From Spirometra erinaceieuropaei (Eukaryota; Platyhelminthes; Cestoda; Diphyllobothriidea; Diphyllobothriidae), in contig CACRXP010000727.1 in assembly GCA_902702965.1 (NCBI GenBank), positions 116,883 through 180,882 on the forward strand: DNA of 64,000 nucleotides. Reading direction: 5' to 3'. The translations under genes were made by a program, and so were the position numbers. The notes beneath the pieces are model-generated. The model had not been told where the DNA came from and did no database searches. It was given only the letters and a program-made list of their open reading frames with translations. Numbering within the stretch: the first letter of the stretch is position 1; every line of letters starts with the position of its first letter. Of the stretch, positions 1-13,839 are shown piece by piece.

Positions 1-3000
1 TTTCCAGTTGAAGAGGCGACGTTTTCCGGTTTTATATCAATGAATAATTATGGGATTTTTGTGAACATGAAGCATCCTTTCGTAAAAAATCGTATTCATC
101 CATTTATAAATGCTGCTTACAAAGTGTACAAATGGCCAATATCCACTGTAAAATTTTGTAAACCCTATATAACACCTTAATCGTGCATGGAAATGCATAA
201 TTCTTTTACACGGAAAGCATATACAGCTTGTAGTTTGGAATGCACGTACAAGTGGATTCAAAATTATTCAGAAATTGAGAAAGCTTTTTAAACCTTGTGG
301 TACTTTCTTTCAAGCAAGAAGTATAAAGGGCATGTAAATAGCTACCAGATGAGTTCTAGAAAGGATAAGTTGTGCATCCTTTTTGTAAAATTCATATGAA
401 TTTTTGAGAGCATTCAAAACAAATAAGGAACTTCCGAGCTACTAGAATGGTCACTTCTACCGTGTTCTGTTTCTGCGGTTTGCCGATAAAAAGCTCGCGC
501 AGAAGGCGGCATCCTAATGTGACTTAAATGCTGGCGGTCTTGCTGCAAGCTAATCAATATCATAACCCCAATTAAGCAGTCTTTTCTGATCGGAAGCTCA
601 TTCTAGAATTCTGGTCAAAATTTTATGAACTGGCACATCTGCTGTACCTGGTAAATCAAGAGGCTTAAATGTGCGGATATGAGACTGCACGATTTCATAT
701 AAGTGCAAACAGCCTATAGCGACCATTGAATTACGAAGAGCATCCAGCGATGATTGTTAAAAGCACATGGCCTTCAAAATCTTCGGCCATGTTAATAAAC
801 GTAATGAAGTCTCGTTCAATGAATTTCTTACGAGCAGACTGTCTTAAGAAATTCATGCTGGTGTCTAGGCTTATGAATTAGACTATTTTTGTAACAAGCA
901 AGATGATGTCACTGTATATATGGAAAATTCCATATATTCTTTTGCATAGATAGCGGAGGCCACAAAACATACCTGGTCTTGCAGAAATAAAAACTGGCGA
1001 CGTTTTGCCGAATATATAAGCAAACAGAAAATGGCTCCTTGTGCTGAAGCTTGGTCGCAATCACTAACATACGCGCCAGAATAGATGTGTAACTAAGGGT
1101 TGTTCAATTTCAATGGAATAAGTCACTATTAAGAGTAAGAAATCTTTTTGAATACGAAAACTATTAATATATCGTATTTTCTACTTTGTTTATAGAAATT
1201 TAGAACAAGCAAAATAACTTTAAAAAGATGTGATATGTTCGACATTTACCGTTAAATACCGCCAAATTAAGGAAAACATATTACAAACCCGATACACACT
1301 TACCGAAAATGCTTTGTCAGCGTTTCTACTTTCACACTTAAGTAGGTAACCAACGAAGTCAGTGAGGTTTGTCAATTATTGACGTTTTCAAAACTCCATA
1401 TAAGTAGTTAGATTTACCTCCGGAAAACTCCATGTTTATTCAGACAATCAAAACCCTATGGAAACCGTTATACACTAACCAAAAATTAGGGCGATTTCAG
1501 CATCTGTCCTCGGGCTAACAATATATTCTCTGTCTGAATGTCGATGCAGCAAGGATATTGTACATGCTGCCAATAGAACGAAAATTTGTCCAGAAATCTG
1601 GCTAGTATTTACCTTACTCAAGACGAATTTGGGGAATCTTATACCACAAAATTTCACTCGCACTGTCTATATTGAGGACCGTCATTCTCCAGGGTTCCGT
1701 TTGGCGACCACGAAGTCTAACTTATTCCTGCTCTGCGCCTGCCGACAAGGGAAACGATCAACAAATTAAAAATTTCGCTTCATTTGTTGCAACTGGTAGG
1801 TAGTCTCATATGTACATCACTTATGTGGTAGGATTAATAATTGTTAATGAAAAAATCAAAAATGAAAAAGGCTTGAAACTAAGTCTGCAGATTTGGTTCT
1901 ATGTAAGCCAGCCCAAGTAACAGCTCGAACTGAATTAAAAAAGCCGAATTTTTTTAAAGACATACTCACTTCTGTTTTTCAAGCACGAACCTAACATGGG
2001 TATAATCATCAGAACGTCTTAGAACCAGTCGACGGCTTATCGACTGTTATTAATCTTGCATAGCATGGATAACGAGTAAGAACTGCACAAAAAATCCAAA
2101 ATTGTTTAAGTATAATATTAAAGCAGCAAGGCCATAGTTGCGAACACAGTTAAGTCGATGGAAGGTCACTTAAAACATGACAAAAGTAGAACATGGTCAC
2201 GCTACTTACAGCAGTAGACAAGCGACTACAACGACGTGTTCATGTTTATTACATTATCCAATCGCTCAGGTCTTCCGTTCATATATAGCAGCTTTCAAGT
2301 ATCGCTCAGTCCGAGTTTTTCGGTCAAAAAGAAGGTTCTTTATGATGATGACTATCAGAAGCATAAAAGTCCTGTTGCCAAAATTTGTGTGCCAGTCGCC
2401 TCCATAAAAGCCTCTTATAATAAGCTTTTACATCAGGGAGATAGTATTACAAACATAAACGAACGACGGTTGTGAATCACCACTGAAAAGAATTTCACTT
2501 AGCCTAGAACGTATTTAGCAGTTTTTAGAGGACTACTGCAATCGGAAAGGCGAAGGGTTTCCTGCCAGTGACCGCCAATTCAAATTGTTTTTATTAATTC
2601 ACATGTCTTTGTGTATGCAGATACATTTGGCAAGTGTAAGGGTGGCTTGCAGATCGACCATTTTTGCACTTGCCTGAGTGGTTTTGAAAGTTAGCAATAT
2701 CCCGCTCACCACTGCTACTGAATATATCCAAGCTACCGGCTACTCAGCAGATCACAAGATGCTTCTGAGCTCTTTCTCGCGCATGAACAGTTCCTAATCT
2801 GCATTACTTCCGGGGCAGCCTACATAGGGAACGAAAAATGTAACCTGTGCAAACAAATAAACCACAATATAAACCCACAAATGCTCAAACAATCCCTATT
2901 TCTTTGATTATCAAACTCCATTAGGATCAGCGGCCACTTTTGAGTGGTTATTTTCCGTTTATGAGGTTGCGTGTTCCGAACTATGATCTCATTATTTCCT

Positions 3001-6000
3001 TATTTAATTCCCTCACACATTTAGCTTATTATGCTTCCGCTATCATTTATTTACTTCATGGGGTAGTGAAAGGCAATAGATAATCTGATACTTATGCTGT
3101 CTAATTTTTTTTATTTTCAAAATAACTTTTGATGAATCCAAGACACTACCGGGGTTGCTCTCAGTTACAACAGTCAGTCACGCCGTTCAATATGCAGTTT
3201 ATGTACCTGTTGGATTTTAAATCACTCCTTCTGTTATCACGCATTTAATTTCAGTTACTGGACAGGTAACAAGTAAAAATGCGAACATTAACTCATTTGG
3301 ACCTTATAAGTGTTCGGAATTTAATGTTGGATCGGATTGCTCCAAAGGTCTGGAACATTTGAGAGTTTCGTTCCCCTATATTTCTCAGAAAGTTACATTG
3401 TTTCCTGCCCTGATGACATACAGCCTAGATTTCTGCTGCTTTTTCTACTAGTACAGTTATTCAAAGTTATATATTTTGATGGCAGGCGAATACGTGGAGG
3501 TGGAGTTTTCGTGCAAAACGACGTACGCAGAAGGTTGTTTGGAGCCAGCGGAGTGTTTATTATTTTTCAGGCGCTTAATGATAGACCGGGCATTTTGTTT
3601 GTTGACTTTGAAAGCCATTTAGGCAACTGGTCTATACCCTTTTCGAAAACGCCGGAAGAACTCAGACTTTGTCCATCAGTACTAAAACAGTCATATGGGA
3701 GCAACATTGACTGAAGAGTCAGCTGCGAAAAGTCAGCTATAACATTTTATCCCTTTAAACGCGACAATATTTTAGATGTGATACACATTAGCAGGGAATT
3801 ACAATGCGGCTTAGCCCATATCTATCAGTCCTACGATGATTATTCTAAATAAAGGAACAAGGATTACCTGGTGTATACAGGACACCCCAAATCATGTTTA
3901 TGAGTTCGTGTGTACATGTGGCTGCAAATACTTGGATGAACACAAAAAGTGGCGACCAGGTCAGCTGGCACTTCCTAAATGGCTTTCAGATTTCAAAAGC
4001 AAAATCCCCTGTTCTCTCACTAAACTGCTCCAGGGTAATGAACACGACGTCGGTACAAACGAGGTCTTTTGAGTGTTGATTCAAGCATAAACAACTTGGA
4101 CATTGAGATATTTGGAAACATTCTATATATGAAGTTTGAACCTGACGTGTACTACCGACTAGACCATTTGAGAGACCTGGAGTTGCCCAGGCTTTTGATT
4201 CACGAATCCATCTGCATACTGCCGTCTTTTTTAATTCAACCGATGATGCAGTAAGTGACTTTCTTCCACCGACTATACCATGTGTTCCGTACTGTAACTT
4301 TGCTACCATCACAACATGTTTTGAACAAGGCCCACATGCTGTGTTTATTACCCATTATTTCCGTTATACAGCCACAGACGGCGGTAGATAAGCCGATACG
4401 AAACATTTTTCAGAGGTCTTGCTTTCGTTTTGACTGCCCTTTTTCTTTTTTAAATTCGAAAACCTTGAACGTCGTCCTAATTATTTTGCACAGGATGTTT
4501 CAAGGAATCCATCAAACTAACATCGCATACTTATGTGCACATGAGTAACTATTTAAAGTATGCCACACTCCCACATATACAGAATCAAACTCAATAAGTA
4601 CTGTATGCTATGGTCAGAAGAATATTCTCATGTTCCTTCGGTAGTAACGAAATAAAAAAATCGTAACCTCAGATCCAAGCGAACTGATGCGACAAATTTC
4701 ATTTTATAAAAAGGCTGGGTTGTGCGCTGGAAAAGCAACTGAAGTAGCCCACGGAAATAGATAATCCTTAAGACGGGTGGCTTTAAGCCAGCTCTGGGGG
4801 TGCATTTTTCGTTTCTTCGTCCTAGCCCAAACACTAACCTCAAGCTTAACTTTAACTCTCCCTGGAATTTACAACAAGAATACTTTTATTACGAGAAGTA
4901 ACTAATCTTGTGTCCTGCTGCGGCTGAAAAACACTTTTTATAACATCTACCTTCAGGTTCTTTGCTTGGTAAGAGGCGGTGAAGAGTGGTTTGCCATGCT
5001 TTTGGAACATTTGACACGTTTTTACAAAATGAAAATTATGAAGACGTCAAAATCGTGAAGAGCATTAGTGAAATAGCCTGCTTTAATATCCTGCTTACAA
5101 ACCAGCCTTTGTTACAAGAGCAGAGTGACTTTGAATGCAGAATTAACCACTTTCCAAATTCTAACTGTGCGTTTCATAGTCCGTTGAAGTTTACGAAGTC
5201 AAGACAGTTTGACCAAATTTTGCAAAGTATTTTTTGTTACTGAAATACATCTGTGCAAATGCTCTCCAAAGTGGCGTACAGCATGAACCATGTGAAATAT
5301 AGGAAAGGATATAAGCAGCATAGACAATTCCAATGAATGATTTTATTGTGCATAGATTTGTCGAAATGGGCTAACGCACCTCTAATATGGATTATTTGTT
5401 AACTTGCTTGCAGCAGCAATTCCATCAGCAGTTCTGACTTGAGTGCGTCATACTCGCTTCGCGGTCATGGTAGAAGCGATTTCTTCGTTGGCGCACACTG
5501 CGAAGAAATAAATGTAAACGGCATGACGACAGCGGACGCGAATAAAGGCGTCGCATTGATTGAGACTCGGATATCGCTTAACTGCTCGGCAGCCAATCAT
5601 AAGGCGACAAAAGATGGCCACCGCGTACAGTGCAAAATTTTGCATTCACTCGATCTTTCTCAGTCTGCTTTTAAATTGAATAAGACGAACGTAGCCGTAA
5701 GCTTTTCGCTGGGGAGCTCTCCATGGATTCAGTGTCAAAAACAGTGTTTCTGAATTATCGCTGCCAGAATAAATTTTAGTAATGCAGATGTCGATCTATC
5801 GTGCAGACCATGCGCGATGAATTCACACGCAGTCGTCAGAGTCTCCCATGTCTCGACGCAACTGAAGTAAAATAGTATATTTAACTGTTGTTACTTTTAT
5901 CATCTTGCGAAAAAAATTAAAAAACTCTAAACTGGCCCTAGTAAAACATAAGAGAATTTGCGTAAATGAATCGCTAGGACAGTAATACCATGGGACGCGG

Positions 6001-8266
6001 CGCTCAACGCATTCCCGGGTTGAACTCGCGGTGTCCGCATACAAGAATGCATAAATGGGGTTACTCTCCTTCGTTAACTGAACATCCTAATAGATGGCTA
6101 AACAATGTTTCCTATGAGTACGTTAATGTCAGGGAATGTGAAGTGCCTCATGAAATGTTTTGAGCTTTGCTAGAGAATCCGCGCAAACCAGGGGTTTCTT
6201 GACGCGCACTTTTTAAAACTTTGAACGACACAGTAACAACCGCCCTTAAAAGGGGCGGATGTCAAAATTTAAAAAAAAATATTTAGTGGAAAAAAATATA
6301 TGATTTTTATTAACAAAAATAAAACCGTGCCTTAATTTAATTTGCAAATTTGCGATTAGTTTTTGTTTTTGGCTTATCAATAAGAGTACTTAAAAACTAG
6401 CAAACGACACAAAATGGTGGCAACCACATCCTTGTAACAATTCGTGGACTGTCACCATAAATATTGTTAACTGACAAGTCCATAAAACATCAAGATGGTC
6501 AGGTTTTTTACAGCAGGTTGTCTAGCACAGTCATTAGGCATAAATGCAGGCTTTTGTACGCAGAAATATCCCTCATTTTCCTCTACCGCCTCCTTTTGGC
6601 TTTATTAAAAATGATTTGCAAATATGAAAACCAGCCGAAACAGCAGACAGAGACGCTGGATATTGGGTGCACCAGTCAGATTTTATGGGAGTAGCGACAT
6701 AAAAATCACACCGCCTCAGAGCGATTAACGAGGATATTTTCCGACAAGTGGTTGACATTCAGTGAATGTCGTTAAGGCTGAATGTATACTTTACCACTTT
6801 GATGAACGTCTTACTACCGATGGTATCTATTTTGATCGCCGGATAAGCCACCCGGACCATCTGGTGAAGCTAGCCCATAAAAGTTGGTTATTGCGCAGTG
6901 TGGGCCAATAGGAAGCGTCTCCCACATGTAGTCATTTAGATTTTTTCTCTGGTCAGCCTACATGTTAGACGTCATTGCAGATAAAAAGGCTTCCCGAAGT
7001 TCTCTAAATAGGCGTTCTATTTGAGGAAAGAATTCAAAACGACAGTTTACGGACGAAGGATACGTTTTGTTAGTGTTTACCTACAAACACTGAAAAAATC
7101 TCACTGTTGACATTATTTAATAATATGTACAGACAAGAAAGTCAGACAGGATCTGCTATAATTGGTTAAATGTCTAGAAAACGCATCCTAGTTGCAAACG
7201 GGGTCTTCTATATATTGCTATGAATAAAGTGTTATGCGAAATACTGATCAAAGATTCGAATTACATTTTAGATGAGAGAGGGTCGCTGAAATAGTGTTGT
7301 AATACTGAATATCTTTCCACATGGACCAAGGATATTTTAGCCAAGCCAGGAACCCAGTTTTACATTCGTGATTTCTAGTGGCATGCAAATGAAACTCGGT
7401 AACAGCTAACCGTATAAGTAATACGCATTATTCCACCAGTGTTCGATGTCTACAGAACATATTATTATGCATAGCTTTTATGCTTATCTGGAAGCTAAAG
7501 CGTATTTTTCAAATTTTATATTTTAGCGGATAGTATTCGTTGTTTACTGTTTTAAATTCCTGGATGATTTTGAACCCAACCTACCATTGCACTTTCACTT
7601 AAGGTTTCCGAGGTTCCAAATGCGTAAATGCCACGTAATACTTATATATTTTTGTAACAGATATAGGCTTCCTTGCATATTCCACTAGCAGATTTTATAA
7701 ACGAATAGATGTGATGCCAAGTGTATTTACGATTTAAGGCCTTTCAACATTTTTAAGAATATGTCCTGTCCACGAGTGTAAGGTTTGAAGAAAAGGTAAC
7801 TTAGTACCCGATAGGTGCGAAATGCGCATTTCTCCGTATGCTAAACATAAAACATATTTAAATTCCCGGGAACATTAAAATTGTTAGAAGTAGTTCATAC
7901 TATTGTGTGGTCACTTTTATTGTGTGTTCTTCGCATGCCCCTTAATAAAGCGCCTTCAAGAGCCGGTTTCATGACGTGTTGCCCTTTAATCAGTGTTACA
8001 GCCACAATTAAGATTTCTCCTCTACTCAAAATGCTTTCCAGAATTTCAATTAACATTTCGTGAGAAATGCTACCTCCTGCGAGTGTCGGTTAAAAAAACA
8101 ACTTCGCAGGTAGTAGTATCTGTTCTCCAGGCTTTTTTATCATGTATGATGAGATCCATCATTCACAGTATGAAAAGTATGTTATGCGATCCTAAAACGT
8201 GCCACGCGGACCAATACGGGCGCTAGATTGGGGTCCAGAAGGTATTATCCGAAATGCGCATCCATA
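1..8266. other. AT-rich sequence, no gene recognised
   Basis: I find no frame with a recognisable domain on either strand. The longest (3337-3714, 125 codons) has no family features and is compatible with chance. The receptor signal-peptide exon could lie here but was not found. Confidence 0.5.
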
Positions 8267-8610
8267 ACAAATGCCAACATTTGGGGTATGGCGGCAGGCC
8301 TAGTTGCCGACGCACGCCGTAGCAACTGGGATCAGGGCAGCGCCCTATTTGTGTAGTGGCAGAAAATTCTGGTGAATGTACGTTGTGGACCATGGGGTTT
8401 GGTGGTGGCTTTCGGCGTCATCTTCCGCCCCCCGTCTTCTTGACTTTGTTTTTACACCGGATGTGGGTGGGAGAGAAGAAGAGAGTGCGGAAGATGCTGC
8501 GTAAGTCTACTATCATTTTGAACTTACCCACGGAAGTCACCGTCGCTGCTTTCCCCACGTTGGGAAGCATATGGTGGACATCTTCAGTCACGACGATCGA
8601 ATTGTCATAA
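8267..8610 (+). repeat. Degenerate dispersed repeat, copy 1
   Basis: Sequence from ACAAATGCCAACATTT through TCTTCTTGACT and onward is co-linear with the reverse complement of about 28720-29130, with many mismatches. A shorter piece recurs at 25790-25870. I do not recognise the family. It has no intact reading frame here. Confidence 0.55.
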
Positions 8611-10429
8611 TAATGTTATTGATCTTTGTCACTCGTTATTGCAGTGTATCAACCCCTTAGCGGCAAGAGACTTGCAGGATTTTCATTATCATGAAACAAA
8701 CGTTTTTTTATTTCGTAGCTGTCGATAGCGTAGATAATGCAAACCGAACTGAAAGTCCTCGTTTATCTGTCGGTCCCAAGAAGGAACATCATAAGCCAAG
8801 GCAGAAGAACCCGGCGGTCTGGATCTCGTTCAGTGCATCAAGGACTCAGCCTGTCAGTGCCACTATCTCCAGCAATTTGGCCTCATTTCTGGACGGAGTA
8901 CGGACGTTACTTTGTATCTTACGGCTACGCTCAAATGCCCTCGCTGGTGGTTAGAGCTTCGGGGTTAAAATGAAAGTCGGTATTCCGTCCTTCAATAAGG
9001 GCATATCGGTTGATGGCGGTATGGCGCAACCTCCAAGCTTTCTCTTCTAGAGTCATAACTGTTTCGAGCAAAAATTGCAGTTATTCGAAGCCGAAGAACC
9101 TCCGGATAGCATCATTTTGTGCGGATCCTCCAAAAACAAAGTGAACTCCCAAGAGGGTAAATTTAATTGACTTTCTCAGCCATTTTTTTCCGAATATGCG
9201 GCCCCGTTCTTCTGATTTATTGGACATTTTTCTGTGTATTAGGGTAGGCACTTGGTCACGTCTTTTATCGTGACTTATCTCAAACTGTTGCTTTTAATTT
9301 CCCTAGAAATTAACTGCGAATTTGAAGTACATCAGTATATTCAAGGTCTATAAGCTCAGACTGAAATTTTTATGTATGAATATATGGGCCGAAGTTCATC
9401 AACCACAGCAGGTAGCCGCTTTTGGCTAGTAACTGTACTGTTCGTATGGAATCCGCCTACCCTAAAATATCTCAAACTCCATAACTCTGGCAATCTACCG
9501 TCGAGTTATTATTATTTAGTTCAGCATTTTTAGTTACGTTTTGGAGGGACAGTTAGCTTTGTATTTGAAATTATCACGAGGACAATAGGTTCCACCTACT
9601 AACCTATCTGGCTTGCCGTATAAAAGAAGGAGTTACCTTATTTAAATTTACGCAGTCTACAGACTAGGGGAGAATCGCCTCTTCTACTCGGAGGATTATT
9701 TTGAATAGTAAGACATTTTTGTATGACAGTAGTGCTTGAAGCCATTTTTGTATCATGAATTCCTCGCCTTTGTTGAGTATAAAAAACGATGAAACATTAT
9801 GGGGAGACAATTGTCATAAACTGCCCTAAATGGGTTAAAATGTTGCAATTGTCATGTGTTTGAGGCATATATTGGACTAATTATCGTGATTAATATTGAC
9901 AACTTTACAACCGTCTCTTAGATTTGATTTGCCTGATTTGAACATACCCATACTGTTAAGGGAGAACTTCAAGTAATACCTGTTAGAATTCAGACTAATT
10001 TTTCAAAAGCTTGTTGATTATTAGGAATTAACAGAAAACGAAATTAAGACCGGCTCCGAACGCTGTCGTGTGTCGCGTGAGCAAAAGCACCACACGTGTT
10101 CCATGTCGCAGTACACGATGATTAACTGACTAATTCGACGCGTTTACCTCGCGTCCGGCTTAGCCTGCGATTCTGTGCGTGGCCACGTCTTCCTTTCGCC
10201 TTAGACTGCAACCCCACATCGCTTTTGATCTCAACAACAGCACGACAGTCCTTTAATGACTTAAACCTTTTTTGGCGACCGTGTATATTGAAAAGTATGC
10301 AAGAAATGCCTTTAATGGCCCGACACATGCTGTATGTTTCCACTCATGTGATCTAATTTTAATACGGTGTTCTTCTGCATCACACTCGAATTGAATCAAT
10401 GTTAACATAAATGACCCTTAGGTTTGAAG

Positions 10430-10609
10430 NNNNNNNNNNNNNNNNNNNNNNNNNNNNNNNNNNNNNNNNNNNNNNNNNNNNNNNNNNNNNNNNNNNNNNN
10501 NNNNNNNNNNNNNNNNNNNNNNNNNNNNNNNNNNNNNNNNNNNNNNNNNNNNNNNNNNNNNNNNNNNNNNNNNNNNNNNNNNNNNNNNNNNNNNNNNNNN
10601 NNNNNNNNN
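10430..10609. other. Assembly gap (180 Ns)
   Basis: A run of N from 10430 to 10609. Reading frames crossing it are artefacts. Confidence 1.
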
Positions 10610-10751
10610 AACTTTGCTTTATTTCTTTGGCACATCGTTTATTTTCCGCTATCAGACTTTGGGAGCCGTAGTGTTTACCGATTTTGCGTTAAAGGCGTTA
10701 ACCTGTGTTAATTCGTGACATTTCATGAGTTAGCACAGGTACTGTAATCAT

Positions 10752-11044
10752 ATTTGGGTCAAGTTTGTCCGCCCAACCTACTGCAACGTCTGCAATCAAC
10801 CAAATCTGATACAGTAAGTTGACTACCCAAGCAGGATTTCTTACGTTATTCACCTAGAATCCGCCAGATGTCTATGAAGTACTCAAAATCTGCCAAAATA
10901 CCTAGGAATTACGTGAGCCTGGTAATCGTCTGATGGATTCTAAGAGAATTACTTAGGAAGTCCTGCTTGGGCAGTCAACTTACTGTATCAGATTTGGTGG
11001 ATTCCAGACGTTGCAGTAAGTTGGGCGGGTAACTTGACCCAAAT
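10752..11044. repeat. Long imperfect inverted repeat abutting a SINE core
   Basis: Left arm about 10752-10870 (starting ATTTGGGTCAAG) and right arm about 10928-11044 (ending CTTGACCCAAAT) are reverse complements over roughly 117 bp, with scattered mismatches. The arms share ACTGCAACGTCTG and TCTGATACAGTAAGTTGAC. The right arm is the 5' part of the SINE family also seen at 20369 and 37251 and runs directly into the tRNA-like region. Confidence 0.8.
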
Positions 11045-11175
11045 GTGATTAAGCTCGCGTCCTTCAGCGGGGCCTCGTAGCCCAAGTGGTGAGAGCGTTG
11101 GCTCTACTAAAGCCTTTCCCTTACTGCGTGGGTTCGAATCCCACCGAGGCACCGAGTTTTTCATAGTTGGGTCAA
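11034..11175 (+). repeat. tRNA-derived SINE core, copy 1
   Basis: The core is bounded by TTGACCCAA and TTGGGTCAA. The tRNA-like part (about 11071-11152) has a D-arm region GCCCAAGTGGTGAGAGC and a T-arm GTGGGTTCGAATCCCAC, then CGAGGCACC pairing with GGCCTCG at the 5' side. These serve as pol III A and B boxes. The anticodon arm is irregular, so this is a SINE and not a functional tRNA gene. Confidence 0.85.
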
Positions 11176-11315
11176 AATGAATTATTTAAAATCTGCCATA
11201 AACGTCTAGGAATAGCAAAATTGCTAGAAGGAACAAAACAAGGATCTGTATGATCTACCCTCTGGTGAAATAAGAATGAAAAGAAGCTGGTTAATTTAAT
11301 ACCAGATTAATTTAA

Positions 11316-11450
11316 TGCCCCAACCCTAGCCCCCAGTCTAAATTCAAGCCACAACCCAAACTTGGAAACCCTATTCCTAACACCAACGCAATTAACACAA
11401 ATTTTGAACGTTGTCCACACCCTAACCCTGACCCCAAAACGACTAACTTG
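11316..11450. repeat. Degenerate CCCTAA-like repeat
   Basis: A run rich in CCCTAACC, CCCTAGC and CCCAACC units with many substitutions. It is similar in kind to the GGGTTAGG tracts near 21640, 25740, 38380 and 38850. It is not a perfect telomere array. Confidence 0.5.
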
Positions 11451-11459
11451 ACCATCGAT

Positions 11460-13830
11460 AACGCAGTCCTAACTCAAAAACTGCTTCATGCATAACCCCG
11501 TTCGCGATATACTGCCAGGAAAACCGTCCTGAAGCACACCAACCACCCATGGGGTTATGTACCCTACCCTCGCCCAAAGTTTGATTCTCTGCCTTTCCTC
11601 CAATGTGAATTTAGGAGATTCAGAAACTTTTATGAAGCAAACCGTAAATTTTCCAACTTTGTCTAATTTCATCATCTTTTTCAGCCATTTGTTAAGATGA
11701 TTACTTTGCCTGAAAACCTTCCTTGTTTAGCTGCAGAGCACTAATAGATGACGATTTGAAATTTAATTGTCGACTGCACACCGGAAGTCGCGTGAGATCC
11801 TCGTATACGACGTTTGCACATTTTTCAACTCTGCGGAAGATCGCGGACGACAGGTTTACTTTTAAAATGATTTATCTGCAGTAAATAAGGAGGACTACCA
11901 ACCATCTTTTAGGTTCACTTAAGAGTCGGCAGTTAATCGGTTGACGAAAGATGAGTCCAAATCATCGCCAATAGTTCACTGACGTCGTTCTCGTCTGCAA
12001 GGAATTTTAACCCTTAGTTTACTGAAGCTTGGTGAGAGGCTTATGTAGCGGGAGCAGGATCTTTTTGGTCGCAAAACATGACAAATCCCTTCCACGAGGG
12101 CCTAAAAATGAACATTATCCAAGGCTGGATGCAGGTTTGAGACGAGCATGACCTGAATGTTTTCAAATGTTAATCGCGCGCGTGTTCTGAACTACATGGG
12201 TATCATTCACTGATCTCCCAGGCTATGCAGCCGGCTCGATGTCATTGCCGTCTCGAAACCTATCGCGCCTACGGCGAGCAAATTCCGAACTCCCACTGCT
12301 TGCGCGCCTGCCTAGCCTTGTAAAGGCTTTCACTGGGTAAATTTTTATATAGCGTGCTACAGCTGTATTCATTTGCACCTGATTGGTAGGCCGGCGGCCG
12401 GGCGATCAGACATTCGATCAATGAAGCAAAGCTAAGGTTTGATTGGCGCCATCTGTTGTCGAGTTATTCGCGTTTACTGACTTTCCCAAAGCACGAAAGA
12501 CATCGGCCTATGTCTCCTATTAGCCCCTCGGATTTTAGTTAGTCTGTGCTGACGAATCACTGCCTTCTTCGGTTCACGGTAAACTTGCAGTGCGTAGATT
12601 CCTTCCAGGCATGCGCCAAAGGACTAATCGGGGTAATTTTTGCCATACATGTATGTTTACATATATACCTATTACTTACATGAAAAATATCGTCGAATTC
12701 GTTTTTATTGTCTACAAAATAGTTCTCCCGTTTTTGATTTGATGAGAATCTTCCTGTTTTGGTGATGCTAGCGTTTCCCAATAACATAACCTTTGGTCGT
12801 ATGTCTTAAGACGCACGGCAGTCGATCAGTGGTAACTTTGTTCGCACTTCACACACATTAATTAAGAAGAATATGCATTAAAGTTTGATTCCTGTTTACC
12901 AATAGATTGGGAGTTTGGTGCATACTCAATGTGTTTAAAGTCTCATGCTCATCGTTCGCAAGCAAGTGCAACGCAAGATAGTTCCTATCTGGGCTTTATC
13001 TTTCTTCCCCGCATTCACATGTACTGATTATATAATACTAAAAACAGAGACATCTAACCGCATAAGAAAACCGCAGAGTTAATCCCAAATTCGTGTTGGG
13101 GGCTGCGCCACAAGAAGCTTGCCTAGCAATCATGTCACTAGTCGCGTGACTGGCGGATGTGGCTCTGGGAGCTCAATCAGCTGGGCACCCAACGCATATT
13201 CGGGTGTCCACGTCTCGACCCCGTTGCAGAAGAAACGTTTTCTAACTGAGTAAGTTTCATAGTCCTTCAGTCTGCATAAAGACGATTTGGTCCTATACTG
13301 TCATAGCTATTTGCGACATAGACGAAAATTTGCTGACTAAAATTGTGTAAATTGAGGCGGACAGATGAGAAGAATCGAGTAGTTTTGCGGACAATGACAA
13401 AGACACCGGATGACTATTCCTGACTTATTTGCCGCCCTTAGTCGGTAATACTCCAAGTCCAGACTGCAGTCCAGACTACAGGATGGAATACTGGAGGTCT
13501 CGTTTTTTCTGAAACTGAGCGCCTTTACTTCATACAGGCAGTCGCATGACAACAAGCAATCATTGATTACCAGTACCGGCTTACTGGCCGTCAACCTCTC
13601 GTAGAAATGCGGAATCGGACTACCGACTTCACTTTTCAAAAGGGAATTTGGCAAGCATACGTCTACTTTCGATAAATTCTCTTCAGGACTGAACATTTAT
13701 ATGGCTATTGAAGTAATGAATTAAAAGATACGGGCAAGTAGATAATTATGCTGTAGCTCGGGTTTGGGCAGGGGAGGGGGAGAGTGAAACACCTTAATTT
13801 CAGTCAGCGCCCGGGAGAAGATGGGTCCCG
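11460..13830. other. Non-coding or unrecognised
   Basis: A locally GC-rich stretch lies at about 12180-12460. A 119-codon minus-strand frame (13337-13696) contains no motif I recognise. Confidence 0.4.
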
Positions 13831-13839
13831 GCGAAGGTA

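Noticed and set aside
3337..3714. 125-codon plus-strand ORF
   Set aside because: No domain, no homologous copy and a length compatible with chance in 64 kb.
10402..10711. ORFs spanning 10402-10711
   Set aside because: They run through the N gap and are artefacts.
11071..11152. Functional tRNA gene
   Set aside because: T arm and acceptor pair, but the anticodon arm is irregular, the variable region odd and the same sequence is dispersed with SINE flanks.
13150..13215. Possible tRNA-like SINE (GAGCTCAATCAGCTGGG ... GTCTCGACCCC)
   Set aside because: Box-like words are present but no acceptor pairing and no second copy in the window.
13337..13696. 119-codon minus-strand ORF
   Set aside because: Cysteine-containing but no recognisable motif or splice context.
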